NCBI GenBank assembly: GCA_000310025.1
Contig: FN649743.1
Span: forward strand, 2,966,626 to 3,030,625
From: Ectocarpus siliculosus
Lineage: Eukaryota > Sar > Phaeophyceae > Ectocarpales > Ectocarpaceae
DNA: 64,000 nt
Reading direction: 5' to 3'
Numbering within the stretch: the first letter of the stretch is position 1; each line of letters begins with the position of its first letter. Below the pieces are notes generated by a model. The model was not told the origin of the DNA and did no database searches. It saw nothing but the letters and a program-made list of their open reading frames with translations. Position numbers and translations under genes: made by a program. Below, in pieces: positions 12,641 through 22,740 of this stretch.

Positions 12641-13620
12641 CATGACACAATATTTCACATTCTTATCAATGTTGATGCAAAATTGGCATCAACTTGAGTC
12701 AAGCCTCCATCCACACGCATCAAAGCTGATCAACGTTGATGGGAAGGGGGTGTATTGTAATCCAGTAGTGCAATCACAGTTGATCGACGTCGGTACAAGT
12801 TCGTCAACGTCGATCGAACTTGGGTGACAGTTGCGTATTTTGGTGTCTTCAGCTTGGATGGAAGTTCCATGATAACTTTCACCCAAATTTCATCTCATTG
12901 GTTACAACGAATTATCGTCAAAGTTGATGCAAACTATTTGATCCAAACAGAATATGATGAAGATGGATCATATAATGTGCGAGGTACATTTCACGTTGTT
13001 CGTGTGCTTCTGTCAATGTAGTATAAAACAAAGGATCAGGGAAGCTGGTCGACATTGATCTACCCTGATCGAGGTTGGACGGATTCCGGTTACATTATGA
13101 CCATTGAGCTCTCGTACATACACGTAGATGTTGATATCACTAACATCGAAGTAATGAAAGCTGATCAATATACGATGGAATTGATAGAGAGGCTCGCCTA
13201 CAATGTTCGGCAGACTTCTCATCATATCGCGCTCAACATATGGTCACTGTCAAGTATCAGTACTTGTGCTACTTTCATGGCAACTTCGATCGCATTCAAA
13301 TACAAATTGCCAAGGCAATTGCCATCGAAAGTGCGATCACAGGTCAACGGTGGTCGCGCGTCGTAGATTTCGTCTCATTCCATGATAATGTCATCAACTT
13401 CCATCGCATTGTGTATACCATTTCGTTTCGATGAGGGTCGCATCAACATTCGTGAAAGCAGCAGAAATGTATCAAAGAAGGTAAATTTTCCATCACAACA
13501 GCGGCAGTCAGTACCCGTGCAAGTGTGATCACAACTTGCAGGAACTTGAATCCATGTTGATCAATACTCACCAGCTGTGATCAACATTGGTCCAAGTTGC
13601 CATGCGAATTACTTGAAAAT
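12641..13620. repeat. AT-rich block with recurrent GATCAAC/GTTGATC words
   Basis: About 1 kb is distinctly AT-richer than its flanks and is dense in the word TTGAT/ATCAA, often as palindromes such as ATCAACGTTGAT near 12729. Other words include CATCAACTTGA, GTTGATCGACGTCGG and GATCAACATTGGTCC. No unit length is constant, so this looks like a decayed satellite or the body of an old AT-rich element. Reading frames here are short. Confidence 0.45.
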
Positions 13621-14268
13621 AAATGTAAAATAGTGTACATTACCCCCAAGGTGTGCGTCGTGGGGAAAAAACAAATCACCCATGGAAGCCAGGACACACC
13701 GTAACGGCAAACGTAAAACACCATTGACCATCCAGTGTTGACGATCCTTTTTCACTACCAAAATATTCATGCCATAGTGCTGTCGTTGTATCTGTGACGT
13801 TTGGTTTCGTCACCGACGGGTGAATCGAAATGTGGTGCTTTTTTGTTTAAATGGCACATGACAGAAATAGCTGCAGGGAACGAAAAAACACCATGCACAC
13901 ACCTGTTGTACGAAGTTCCGGCGTCTCGAAGCACCGCGTCCTCAGATCTTTTTTGCGCTTGTCGAAACAGAAGGAGCACAAGAAAAATTATGAGTCAGAG
14001 CGTGAGTTCAAGCCTAAACAGAGCAAACGCTTGACATCGCTCCGTTATTGTCGCTTTTTTCCCTGAAAAAGAACAATCGGGTGCCGCATCAACGATCAAA
14101 CTACACGTTTGCGACTGTTATCAGCACGTACAACGCATGTATGCACACGCCCGCGTACATCAGAGTGTGTGATTGAGCTAGCTGTTTCCGCGTCGTAAGC
14201 TCCGTATTTTGATGCACCGGCGGGTGACCGTCGCTACTTTGCCGCCTTTTCTCCGCCTATTACCCCCT
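13621..14268. other. no gene recognised
   Basis: A mixed sequence separates the AT-rich block from the 5' truncation point of the first LINE copy. Frames at 13801-14066 are open on the plus strand, but their translations show no domain. Confidence 0.35.
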
Positions 14269-16578
14269 TCCTGCAGAATTCCTCAAGATCGACGTCGACG
14301 ACGAGAAACCTTTCGTCCTGGAGCACCTCCGTGACATCGTCGTTGAGGTGTGGAACGGAAGAGAGATCCCCCAAGAGTGGAAGGACGCAACTATCAAGGT
14401 GTTGTACAAGAAGGGTGACCGGTCCAACTGCAACATTTTCAGGGGGATCTCGCTACTATCTCACGTAGGCAAGGTCCCCATCAAGATCATCACCAACCGC
14501 CTAAGCGCATTCTGCGAAACCAACGACATCCTCCCGGAGGAACAATGCGGGTTCCGACCCGCACGATCCACTATCGACATGCTTGTTCATCATGCGCCGA
14601 CTCCAGGAGCTGGGGCGGAGAAGGAAAATACCACTCTACATGTGCTTCGTCGACCTGAAGAAGGCGTATGATTCGGTGGACCGAGAGATGCTGTGGAAGG
14701 TCCTGGCCAGGGCCGGGATTCCTGAGGAGGTGATCGCCGTCATCCGCCAATTCCACGACGGAATGCGGGCCCGGGTGCGCATGGACGACGGAGAGTTTTT
14801 CGCCTGGTTCTTGGTCACACAAGGCCTATGACAAGGGTGTATGCTGTCCCCACTGCTGTTCAATATCTTCTTCGCCGCGGTCATCGAGGTCGTTGCCATT
14901 CGATTCAGCGAGGATGATGTTAGTCTGGAGAACCTCGTGTACCTGGAGGAGGAAACGGGAGCGGGGGCGAGGACACCACTTGACCGCGTGCGGAGGGCGG
15001 TATGGGGGATGCTGTATGCCGATGACGCCGGCGTCATATCGAGGTCTGCCGAAGGACTGGCGAGAATGATGACCAGGTGTTCGGGGAGTTCGGGCTGACG
15101 GTATCGGAGAAGAAGATGGAGACGCTCCTGATGCGCGCAAAGGAGAAGCACACAACAACACCACCGCCCCCCCCGCCGCCACCGCTGATCATCGAGGCAG
15201 CAGGGCAGAGGTATGCCCAGGCGCCTGAATTCCTGTACCTAGGTGGCCTCGTCAACGAACATGGCGACCTCACCCGTCAGATCAACTACCGGAGCAGAAC
15301 GGCGTGGGCATGCGTCAGGAGATATGGCCAGGAGCTCTTCGACAGGCCGAAAGCACCGTTCCTACTGAAAACTCGCCTGCTCCAGGCCGAGGTGATGGAG
15401 GCACTGCTGTTCGGCTGCTTGACATGGGCCCCACGTCAACACCAATACCGGACGTTGCGGACGATACACCACCGACTGCTTCTGCGAGTCATCGGTTACC
15501 AACGCAAGAAGGGCACCTACCGGCAACTTTCCTACGCCCAGATCCTGAAGAGGGTAGGGTGCCAGAGCGTGGAAACCACTATCCGGCAACGGCGCCTGCT
15601 GTTCGCGGGAGCGCTGGTAGGGCAGCCAGACGGACGACTCCCGAAACGGGTGATGGTTGACGAATTGGTGGGAGGGGAGGGCCCAGGCAGGGGGAAGCCG
15701 GAGCAAAACTGGCAGATGTGCCTGAAGGACGACCTCAAGATATTTGACGCAGAGCACGGATCTACGGACGCCGAGCCATGCTTCTTCGGAGTCCCGGAAA
15801 CAACTTGGATGGAAGCAGCGGAGGTGGACCTGGGGATACCGTGGCATACAGGGGTACTGCAGGGAGCAAAGAGGTTCATGGCTGCCTGGTATAAGAAAGA
15901 CGAGGAGGCTAGCCGACAACGAGCACTCAAACGAAACAAGAAGCCCGACAACAACACGGACACGGCAACAACCATGCGGGCGGGAGGGGTACAGCAGGCG
16001 GACGAGACGGCGAGGGGGAAGGCAGGAAACGCGAAGAGGCGGACCGAGTGGCGCGAAACACCGTGCCGAAATGAACCTCTTGCTTGACTTATCTCCCCCC
16101 CCCCCCCTCCCCAGCACTGCATGCACCATTGCACCAACCCCCTGCTAGCGATGACGTGCATGGGCTGGCTCGAGTGGCCCGCGTTGTCTTGTGTTGTTTT
16201 GTGTTCTGTTTGTTTGTTTGTTGCTTGTCGCTAAGGCGTGTGTCTTTCTCTTTCTCTTTGCTTCTCTCCATCTGCTCTCTTCCTTTCTTTTTCTGTTTCT
16301 TGTTCTCTTTTTGCTCTTTTTTCTTTTCCCTACTTTTATTTTTTCTCTTTCCTTTTTTTACTGTTTCTATCTTTTTCCAATCTAGGGTTGCTTTGCATAG
16401 AGTGCAGAGAGGAAAGTGGAGTGGCCTAGACTATCTGTCGATGACTTTTCTTGGCTTGCGAACCCTTCGGGTCCATTTTATTTTCGTATATCTATTTTAT
16501 GGGTAAGTTATCCTGTGACCACGGGAATCGACCCCATCAACTGTTAGACTAGTACGGATAGAAGAAGGTACTAGGCAG
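14269..16578 (+). mobile_element. RTE-like LINE, copy 1 (5' truncated, 3' split)
   Basis: The copy starts in the reverse transcriptase region, at the point matching about 27733 of copy 2. Visible RT blocks are KGDRSNCN, a [11 protein letters not shown] block, [18 protein letters not shown] (motif A), QGCMLSPLLFNIFF (motif B) and YADDAGV (motif C). It is inactive: there is an in-frame TGA (14829-14831) between motifs A and B, a frameshift around 14580, and a 10-bp loss near 15078 relative to copy 2. The C-terminal frame (15077-16087) holds the post-RT region after a poly-Pro stretch. The C- and T-rich stretch 16090-16400 and the following GACCACGGGAATCGACCCC block are the 3' UTR. Its 3' tail resumes at 18611 after an inserted DNA element. 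Confidence 0.85.
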
Positions 16579-16889
16579 CACACCCTGGACAAAACGATAT
16601 GTATTTTATTCCAAGTCGATATTGGTTCAAGTTCGATATCAGTATGTTTCGTTTTGTTCAATACGTTGGATGCAGGTCGATCCGCGTGTATTAGGCTAAT
16701 CAATGTATTGAAACATTTACGATCACAATGTGTTGGTTGAGCAATATAGATGAAAAACGGTCGTTCAATATGTGTTCCTCTTTCCGATGGCTTCGAACGT
16801 ATTATACCAATTTGCGTTTGCCCTTCAACATCGTCCGTCAAGCTAGTTCCGATATGCATTACTAATACCGATACGTTGTCCAGGAACTC

Positions 16890-17035
16890 GATCGATACAT
16901 ATTGTTCGTCAATACGGCGCCCAGGAAAAAAACGATCGATAAATACTGTTCGTCAATATGGCGCCCAGGAAACCGATCGATACATACTGTTCGTCAATCA
17001 GTATGGCGCCCAGGTAACCGATCGATACGTCGCAC
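16890..17035 (+). repeat. subterminal tandem repeat in the DNA element
   Basis: Three full units and one partial unit of about 41-45 bp each begin GATCGATA and contain TGTTCGTCAAT followed by GGCGCCCAGG. Subterminal arrays of this kind are typical transposase-binding sites in hAT-like elements; that role is inferred here. Confidence 0.7.
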
Positions 17036-17396
17036 AGCTCCAGGCGCGACTGCAGTTATGATCACCAGCCTCCGGCAACGCTCTAACAATTGGTCAACAA
17101 GTAGGACAACAGTTAAAGAGATCCTTGCGAACTCTCCAACCAAGCATCGATACAGATTCGACGAGCAATACACGTTGCTGTAGCATCGATGTAGATTGGG
17201 TGAACAATATACACTGCTGCTGTGTTTATATCGATATGCATTGATTGGCTGTTTTTTGTATTTGTCGAGGTGTGATTTCGATACATGTTGGTATTACGAA
17301 CACGTTTTCCGTCCATACATTGCATCAAATTGCCAACTCCAGCACATTCTCTGCACGTCGAGCGATAGAAAAGGGCAATGGCTATCGCTCGACTTA

Positions 17397-18407
17397 GTGT
17401 TGGATATCGATTCATTCAGTAAATAAATAGATTCGATACGATATCGCCCGTGAAGTGTTCGATATCGATATCGATATCGATAGCGAAGCGAGCCGCTGGT
17501 AGCGAACGAAGCGAGCCGTTAGTGGCGAGCGCAGCGAGCCGGCGAGCACAGTGAGCTGACGTGCGACGGCGCGGAAGCTCGCTGTGCGAGCCCAAGCGGC
17601 CCCCCCCCGGCTGGTGAGGGGGCTCCGCTGGAGGCGCCGCCGGAGGCAAAACAATTGGAGCAATTTCGCTTCATTTCCCATCAAAATTACCCGCTTTTCT
17701 CGATGCTTTCGAAATTTGTCATTATTTTGCGTACCCCCTTTGTTCGCCAAGGGGGAGGGGAAAAGAGCGGAGACCAGGCAGGGCAACACACCATACACGC
17801 CCCCGGTCTACTCCTTACGATCAGTATAAACATCAGCCACCCAACGGACGGTTTATTTCTGCCGCTTCTCACAAAACGCAGATTCCCTTACTTCGTCAGT
17901 CAACCTTTCGCAAATAGGCCTCCGAAACCTGCCGTCAGTGCACAGCCAGCTGCTTGAAAAAACAGTATGTATGTGGGTAATAGTCTATCTACATCTACAC
18001 CGAGAAATGAAAATCATATTCATCAGTTGATTCTTCTACACTGCTGCTCAAGAAAGCTCAGCGGTATCGCACGCCGCAACAAAAAAAGCAAGCTCGCTTG
18101 TCGCAGAAAAGCAAAGCTCTCACAACAATGAGGATAAATGGCACAACAATGAGAGATAAATTGATAGTAACTGCAGCTACTTCGTTGAATGCGCGCATTT
18201 CACTGCGTGCAGCTGCTGCTGTGTGCTGTGTGGTGTTCAGCTGTGGGGGTTCCGTGTGGAACATCAGGGGTTCCGTGGAGTATTTATCGATTTATCGTAT
18301 CGATATCGAATTATCGAAATATCGAAAAGTTCAAATGTTTTCGATATCCGATATCTATACGATAAATCGATACGATATATCGAAAAAATCGATACGATAT
18401 CCAACAC
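17397..18407. repeat. nested 1,011-bp inverted-repeat unit
   Basis: Left end GTGTTGGATATCG and right end CGATATCCAACAC are perfect 13-bp inverted repeats. Inside both ends are runs of GATATCGA/TCGATATC. The middle is GC-rich, with repeated GCGAAGCGAGCCG words at 17483-17560. No clear target duplication flanks it, so it could be a second element inserted in the first or an internal structural part of it. Confidence 0.5.
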
Positions 18408-18610
18408 CACTTGTGATACTTTTTGAAAGGACACATGCTATCGTATATCGCAGCAAGCAGCAGGTCCACGAACTGTCAATCGGTACATATTTTCCTCAAC
18501 GATACACTGTCAAGACACGTGCCGATGCGTATTACAGCCACCAGAACGTGGCGTATTACGATAGGAACGTACTGATATGTATTGACTGGATGTATATTGT
18601 CCAGGGTGTG

Positions 18611-18678
18611 CTAGGCAGAGAGAACGGAACGGTTTTTAATGTGAAGACAAGAACAACAACAACAACAACAACAACATT
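18611..18678 (+). mobile_element. 3' tail of LINE copy 1
   Basis: After the second CTAGGCAG octamer the sequence continues AGAGAACGGAACGG, then TTTTTAATGTGAAGACAA and an AAC/CAA trinucleotide run. This matches the ends of the other LINE copies in this window. Confidence 0.8.
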
Positions 18679-19157
18679 ATTATTACACCCGTTTTTTTGC
18701 GCTCATTTACCGCTCGGCAACCTGACCGTGCTTCTCATTTTTGGATATTATGTTGCAGGTCACCTCACCCCATCAAGAACACCTACCTGCAGCTAACCAC
18801 AACTGCTGCTGCTGGACGGTGGATAGTACACTTGTGCCGACAGCTGTACAGAACTGTGTACTGCCGTGCAGATCTCAACCACCGCGTGTGTGTAAATCTA
18901 CCCAAACAGATAGTGCCGCGGCTGATGAGGACTCGCTACGGACGCACACCGTGCGACTACCCAACTCCATGCTGACCTCGTGTGCTCACCCAACAGTTAG
19001 TTCATCAAAACGGTGCTGACTCACATTTACAGCAGTCTGGATCCGCTTGCAGAAGCCTGGATCATGGGCGTGGAGGTTGCTTGATGGAGTGAGGGTGGGT
19101 GCAGGCGTGGAAGTTGTGAGAGGACCGTTGTGAGAGGAAAAGAGCTCACAGAAGATT
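18679..19157. other. no gene recognised
   Basis: Unique-looking sequence between the LINE tail and the duplicated segment. No domain-bearing frame was found. Confidence 0.35.
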
Positions 19158-19893
19158 AGCAATTATTTCATGTACTGTATCTTTTCCTAGAATCGCAGCA
19201 TTTTCTGCGGGCCAGGGATCGTTCTCTCGAGCGCTCTCAGGCCACCACGCTTGATCACTTGGTTTCAGAGTGCAGTCCCGACCGTTGGAGCGCTCACAGG
19301 CCAGCATTTCGCATTTTGCAATTTTCGCAATTAATTTTGTCGCTCGGAGGGCAGTTCCTTCGGTCCGATTAGCTCTACGGTCCTCTCCAATACCATTCCA
19401 TTGGTCTCTGCCTTCCATGTTCTCTTCCGGTCTCGCTGTCTCGCCGTCCTTCCTGTCGTGAGGGATACTCTCTCTCTCTCTCTCTTCGGCGCTTTTTCGC
19501 TCTCCTCTCCGCTCTTCTCGGAAATTCCGAGTCGGAACCAGAATCGGAAGCAGAGTCAGAATGGGCGGTAGCAATTATTTCATGTACTGTATCTTTTCCT
19601 AGAATCGCAGCATTTTCTGCGGGCCAGCGATCGTTCTCTCGAGCGCTCTCAGGCCACCACGCTTGATCACTTGGTTTCAGAGTGCAGTCCCGACCGTTGG
19701 AGCGCTCACAGGCCAGCATTTCGCATTTTGCAATTTTCGCAATTAATTTTGTCGCTCGGAGGGCAGTTCCTTCGGTCCGATTAGCTCTACGGTCCTCTCC
19801 AATACCATTCCATTGGTCTCTGCCTTCCATGTTCTCTTCCGGTCTCGCTGTCTCGCCGTCCTTCCTGTCGTGAGGGATACTCTCTCTCTCGCG
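19158..19893. repeat. recent direct duplication (about 320 bp, twice)
   Basis: A segment from AGCAATTATTTCATG to the (TC)n run (19158-19480) recurs at 19570-19890, offset by 412 bp. I saw one base difference (CAGGGATCG against CAGCGATCG). The 85 bp between the copies (TTCGGCGCTTTTTCGC to GAATGGGCGG) recurs in a third place at 21840-21945. On the minus strand both copies stay open and encode the same peptide, with IAKIAKCEMLACER and NAAILGKDTVHEIIA; in the second copy this continues into an SDSASDS/basic segment. This could be a repeated exon or a transposon gene fragment. Confidence 0.75.
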
Positions 19894-20317
19894 CGCGAGA
19901 GGCGATTTTTTAGTGTCGGAGCCTCCCGTCGGTAGCGGGACACACACACACATGTTTTTGTACTACTGTAGAAATAGACTGGTACTTTGGCTGCCGTCGG
20001 TGACGGGACACGTTTGAAAAGGGGCACAGGAGGGGCACACATCACCTGCGATCTTGGCAGCACACAGCAGACACAGCATACCCAGCACACAGCACATACA
20101 TAGCACACAGAGAAGGCGGAGGAGTGTGTGGGACACGGAGGAAGCAACACGCCCTCGCTGCTGCTGCTGCTTCTGCTTTGCCGCAAGCACACAACAGGCA
20201 GCTACTGCTCTGCTGCTGCTGCTGTAGCTGTCGGAAAGAAGCGGCTTGATGATGCATGGATGGTCAGACGCAAACAAAAAAACAAACAATGTATGCAAAC
20301 GGTTTGCGCACTGACTG
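19894..20317. other. no gene recognised
   Basis: The stretch contains CAGCACACAG-rich simple sequence near 20050-20110 and CTG/GCT triplets near 20158-20225. Cys/Gln/Ala-rich translations are by-products of those triplets. Confidence 0.35.
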
Positions 20318-21080
20318 TAGGATGATCCGAACTGGGGGTAGCTTGTCGCAAGACGTGTGTTGAATAGGGTGTCGGCAACTCGGCGAACTCGCGCCAAGGA
20401 GGAAAGATGTGCTGGGTTTGTTGTTGTATAGATAGACTTCTTCTTCGCATGAAAAACATGGACTCACATGAACACAACATGATGAACACATGAATGAACA
20501 CATGAATGAACACATGAACACGTGATGAACACATGAACGATGTCCTGCCGACGACGCCAAGTGTAGTGGTATGCACGCGTGATGAAGTCTAGTCTAACGC
20601 TGTTCCAGCCGGCCGAGCATGCCGGGGATCGCCTCCATCGGGGGGCTTGTGTCCACGCTCTCTGATGCGGGACGCTTCTCTTCGGTTCCTTGATTTTTTC
20701 TTGTATTCATTCCCTTCTCCACTTCCTCTTTGACGTGCGCCGATAATGCTTGATGGCGGTCCTCTTCCGTAAAGCTGCTGAGGTCGAGGGCTTCCATGAT
20801 CTACTTCTCTAGCCGAACCCTTTTATAGCTAACCTCACCTCGGGATCCCGCATGATATAACACACTAGCGTGTTAGGATGATCCGAACTGGGGGTAGCTT
20901 GTGTCGCAAGACGTGTGTTGAATAGGGTGTCGGCAACTCGGCGAACTCGCGCCAAGGAGGAAATATGTGCTGGGTTTGTTGTATAGACTTCTTCTTCACA
21001 TGAAAAACATGGACTCACATGAACATATGAACACATACATGAACACATGAACACATGATGAACACATGAACACATGAACT
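20318..21080. repeat. pair of about 210-bp direct repeats ending in ATGAACAC minisatellites
   Basis: The block starting TAGGATGATCCGAACTGG occurs at 20318-20538 and again at 20874-21078, with small indels. Each copy runs into an array of ATGAACAC units, preceded by CATGAAAAACATGGACTCAC. The 330 bp between them includes a short minus-strand frame. A solo-terminal-repeat arrangement (TRIM-like) or a simple segmental duplication would both fit. Confidence 0.65.
20594..20797 (-). CDS. 67-codon hypothetical frame between direct repeats
   Basis: The frame is MEALDLSSFTEEDRHQALSA at its start and is hydrophilic and Glu/Lys/Ser-rich throughout, with no membrane segment. Its composition looks more protein-like than its neighbours. 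It matches no family I recognise and has no visible partner exons. It could be the remnant of a transposon gene. Confidence 0.25.
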   Translation of the reverse strand: MEALDLSSFTEEDRHQALSAHVKEEVEKGMNTRKNQGTEEKRPASESVDTSPPMEAIPGMLGRLEQR

Positions 21081-21839
21081 GCACGCACCAACAGCACAGG
21101 GGGCGACGCAGTATACAACAGGGGTACCTTGCACACCCTGGAAATACATTCCACGTACCACACAATCCTACAACCACTTTTGGCATTGCTACAAGTATAT
21201 CTATCACTGACGCAGTGGCACCATAGTACACTCTAGCAACTGCTGCTGTCCTTTTGTGTATGGTCTGGCGTGGTGCTGAACAACTGGGTGAGACAGAGAT
21301 CAGGCAGATCAGAGATGGTATCTGATGCTCGATTTTTGCCGTTGAGAATTCATTCATCATGTGGACAGCAGCAGCAGCAGCAGAGTTACAGGCGGGATCT
21401 TTCACTGCACACATCATCACAGGCGCGGATCTATCTCAAGGCGGCACCACCTCTCTCGACATGTTGGTTGCTCGAATCACCGCTGTGGTGCTACCGCTGG
21501 CCTCCTGTTGAGGCGGGCACAGAACTCTCCGGGGTTTGTGTTGAAACGCTACTACAGCAGTGACAGATAGATAGGCACATACATGAAGAAGATGATTTTT
21601 TTTACAAAAGTGCTGCTTGTGCGCTGCAAAACAGCACCGAGAGTGGACAAAAGGGGACAGTCATTCAGAGCGCAGACACATCAGGTCATTTCCTGCTTAT
21701 TCTGCATCATGTGCGGCAACCCACTTGTGAATCGACGTCGTGGTCGTCGAGATATATATACAGGTGTTTCGCGAAAGAAAGGCCTAGACTTTCTTCCTTT
21801 TTTTTTTTCTTTTTTTTCCAGGCGCCGCCAGTAAAAAAT
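21081..21839. other. no gene recognised
   Basis: Unique sequence with a short CAG run near 21367 and T-runs near 21596 and 21800. No supported gene. Confidence 0.35.
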
Positions 21840-21945
21840 CGCCCTCTCTTCGGCGCTTTTTCGCTCTCTCCGCTCTTCTCGGAATCAGAGAGTCGGAAGC
21901 AGAATCGGAAGCAGAGTCGGAATGGGCGGAAGCAATTATTTCGTT
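21840..21945. repeat. third copy of the SDSASDS-encoding segment
   Basis: From CCCTCTCTTCGGCGCTTTTT to GCAATTATTTCG this repeats the 19485-19575 spacer with minor changes. On the minus strand both loci read EIIA, then AHSDSASDS, then a basic RRAER...AKKRRRE stretch, so the peptide is kept while bases differ slightly. Confidence 0.6.
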
Positions 21946-22580
21946 TATATTTTTCCCCCCCGTTTCTCGCTCTGTCTGTCTGTGTATTTCCCTCTCCGTC
22001 GCTGTGTCTCTTTTAGTGTCTGTCTGTGTCTTTCCCTGCATTCTCACTTTCTCCTTTGTTTTTTGTCTCTCTTCTTGTGTCTCTCTCTCTCTCTCTCTGT
22101 CACACCCAATAGTACCTATAAAATACCTTTTTACACGTTTGTAACACATCATGTTATATATACAAGGGCTCTGGACTTCGTAGAGGCGCCCACGTCCTCA
22201 GTAGTAGGCTTAAAGGGAAAAGGTGTGAAGGCTGTGCACAGCATACATACCAAGGGCATGAAGCCGCAGGGTGATCGAATGAACGGTGTGAAGATGTTCG
22301 CGTTGTATTCGAGAAATGTGTCGTTCCCGGTGTGACATGAAGCCAAAAGAGTCGCGTGTACGTGAATTTTTGTCTAGCTTCGCCCGGTGCGGACGAAAAG
22401 GAGTCGCCTCTCTATTCTTAGCCGGTAAGAACGTAGTCATACTCTCAGGCAACCTTCTCTATTAGTGGCTTTGCGGTGGCCAATATCCTCCCCAAAGGGG
22501 CCAAAGAAAGAACGAACATTGCAATTGCTCGACGGTATTACGGTAGTTGATGGCGTGTTGCCGCCTAGCTCTCACATTCA
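21946..22580. other. pyrimidine-rich, no gene recognised
   Basis: CT/TGTCT-rich simple sequence at 21960-22100, including a (TC)n run near 22080. The remainder has no supported frame. Confidence 0.35.
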
Positions 22581-22740
22581 AACTTCTTCAGTGTCGCGCC
22601 TTTCTCTAATGTCCCCCTCTAATGTTCTGGAGCTATTATCCTAACTTCTTCAGTGTCGTCCCGCTCGAATGGTCATATTCTAACTTCTTCAGTGTCGATC
22701 CGCTCTAATGTGGCGCCCTTCTCTAATGTCCCCCTCTAAT
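22581..22740 (+). repeat. three AACTTCTTCAGTGTCG units with CTCTAATG spacers
   Basis: The 16-mer AACTTCTTCAGTGTCG occurs at about 22581, 22643 and 22682. Phrases such as TTTCTCTAATGTCCCCCTCTA, trimmed here, repeat between them at 22602 and 22713. The roughly 60-bp then 40-bp spacing suggests an imperfect tandem array. Confidence 0.55.

Larger units (their letters stand above)
16579..18610. mobile_element. 2,032-bp non-autonomous DNA transposon with 14-bp TIRs
   Basis: The element begins CACACCCTGGACAA (16579-16592) and ends with its exact reverse complement (18597-18610). It is flanked by the identical octamer CTAGGCAG (16571-16578 and 18611-18618). Removing it with one octamer restores the continuous LINE 3' end seen elsewhere in the window, so insertion into the LINE is directly visible. 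An 8-bp duplication fits hAT or P-type transposons; the TIR sequence alone does not settle which. No transposase-like frame was found. The interior holds subterminal repeats (16890-17035), a stem-loop (17357-17393) and a second inverted-repeat unit (17397-18407). Confidence 0.8.

Noticed and set aside
16579-18610. Transposase gene inside the 2-kb TIR element
   Set aside because: Open frames there are short and have no catalytic motifs; the element appears non-autonomous.
20470-20545. CRISPR-like array of short repeats
   Set aside because: Units are about 8 bp (ATGAACAC) without unique spacers; it is a minisatellite in a eukaryotic context.
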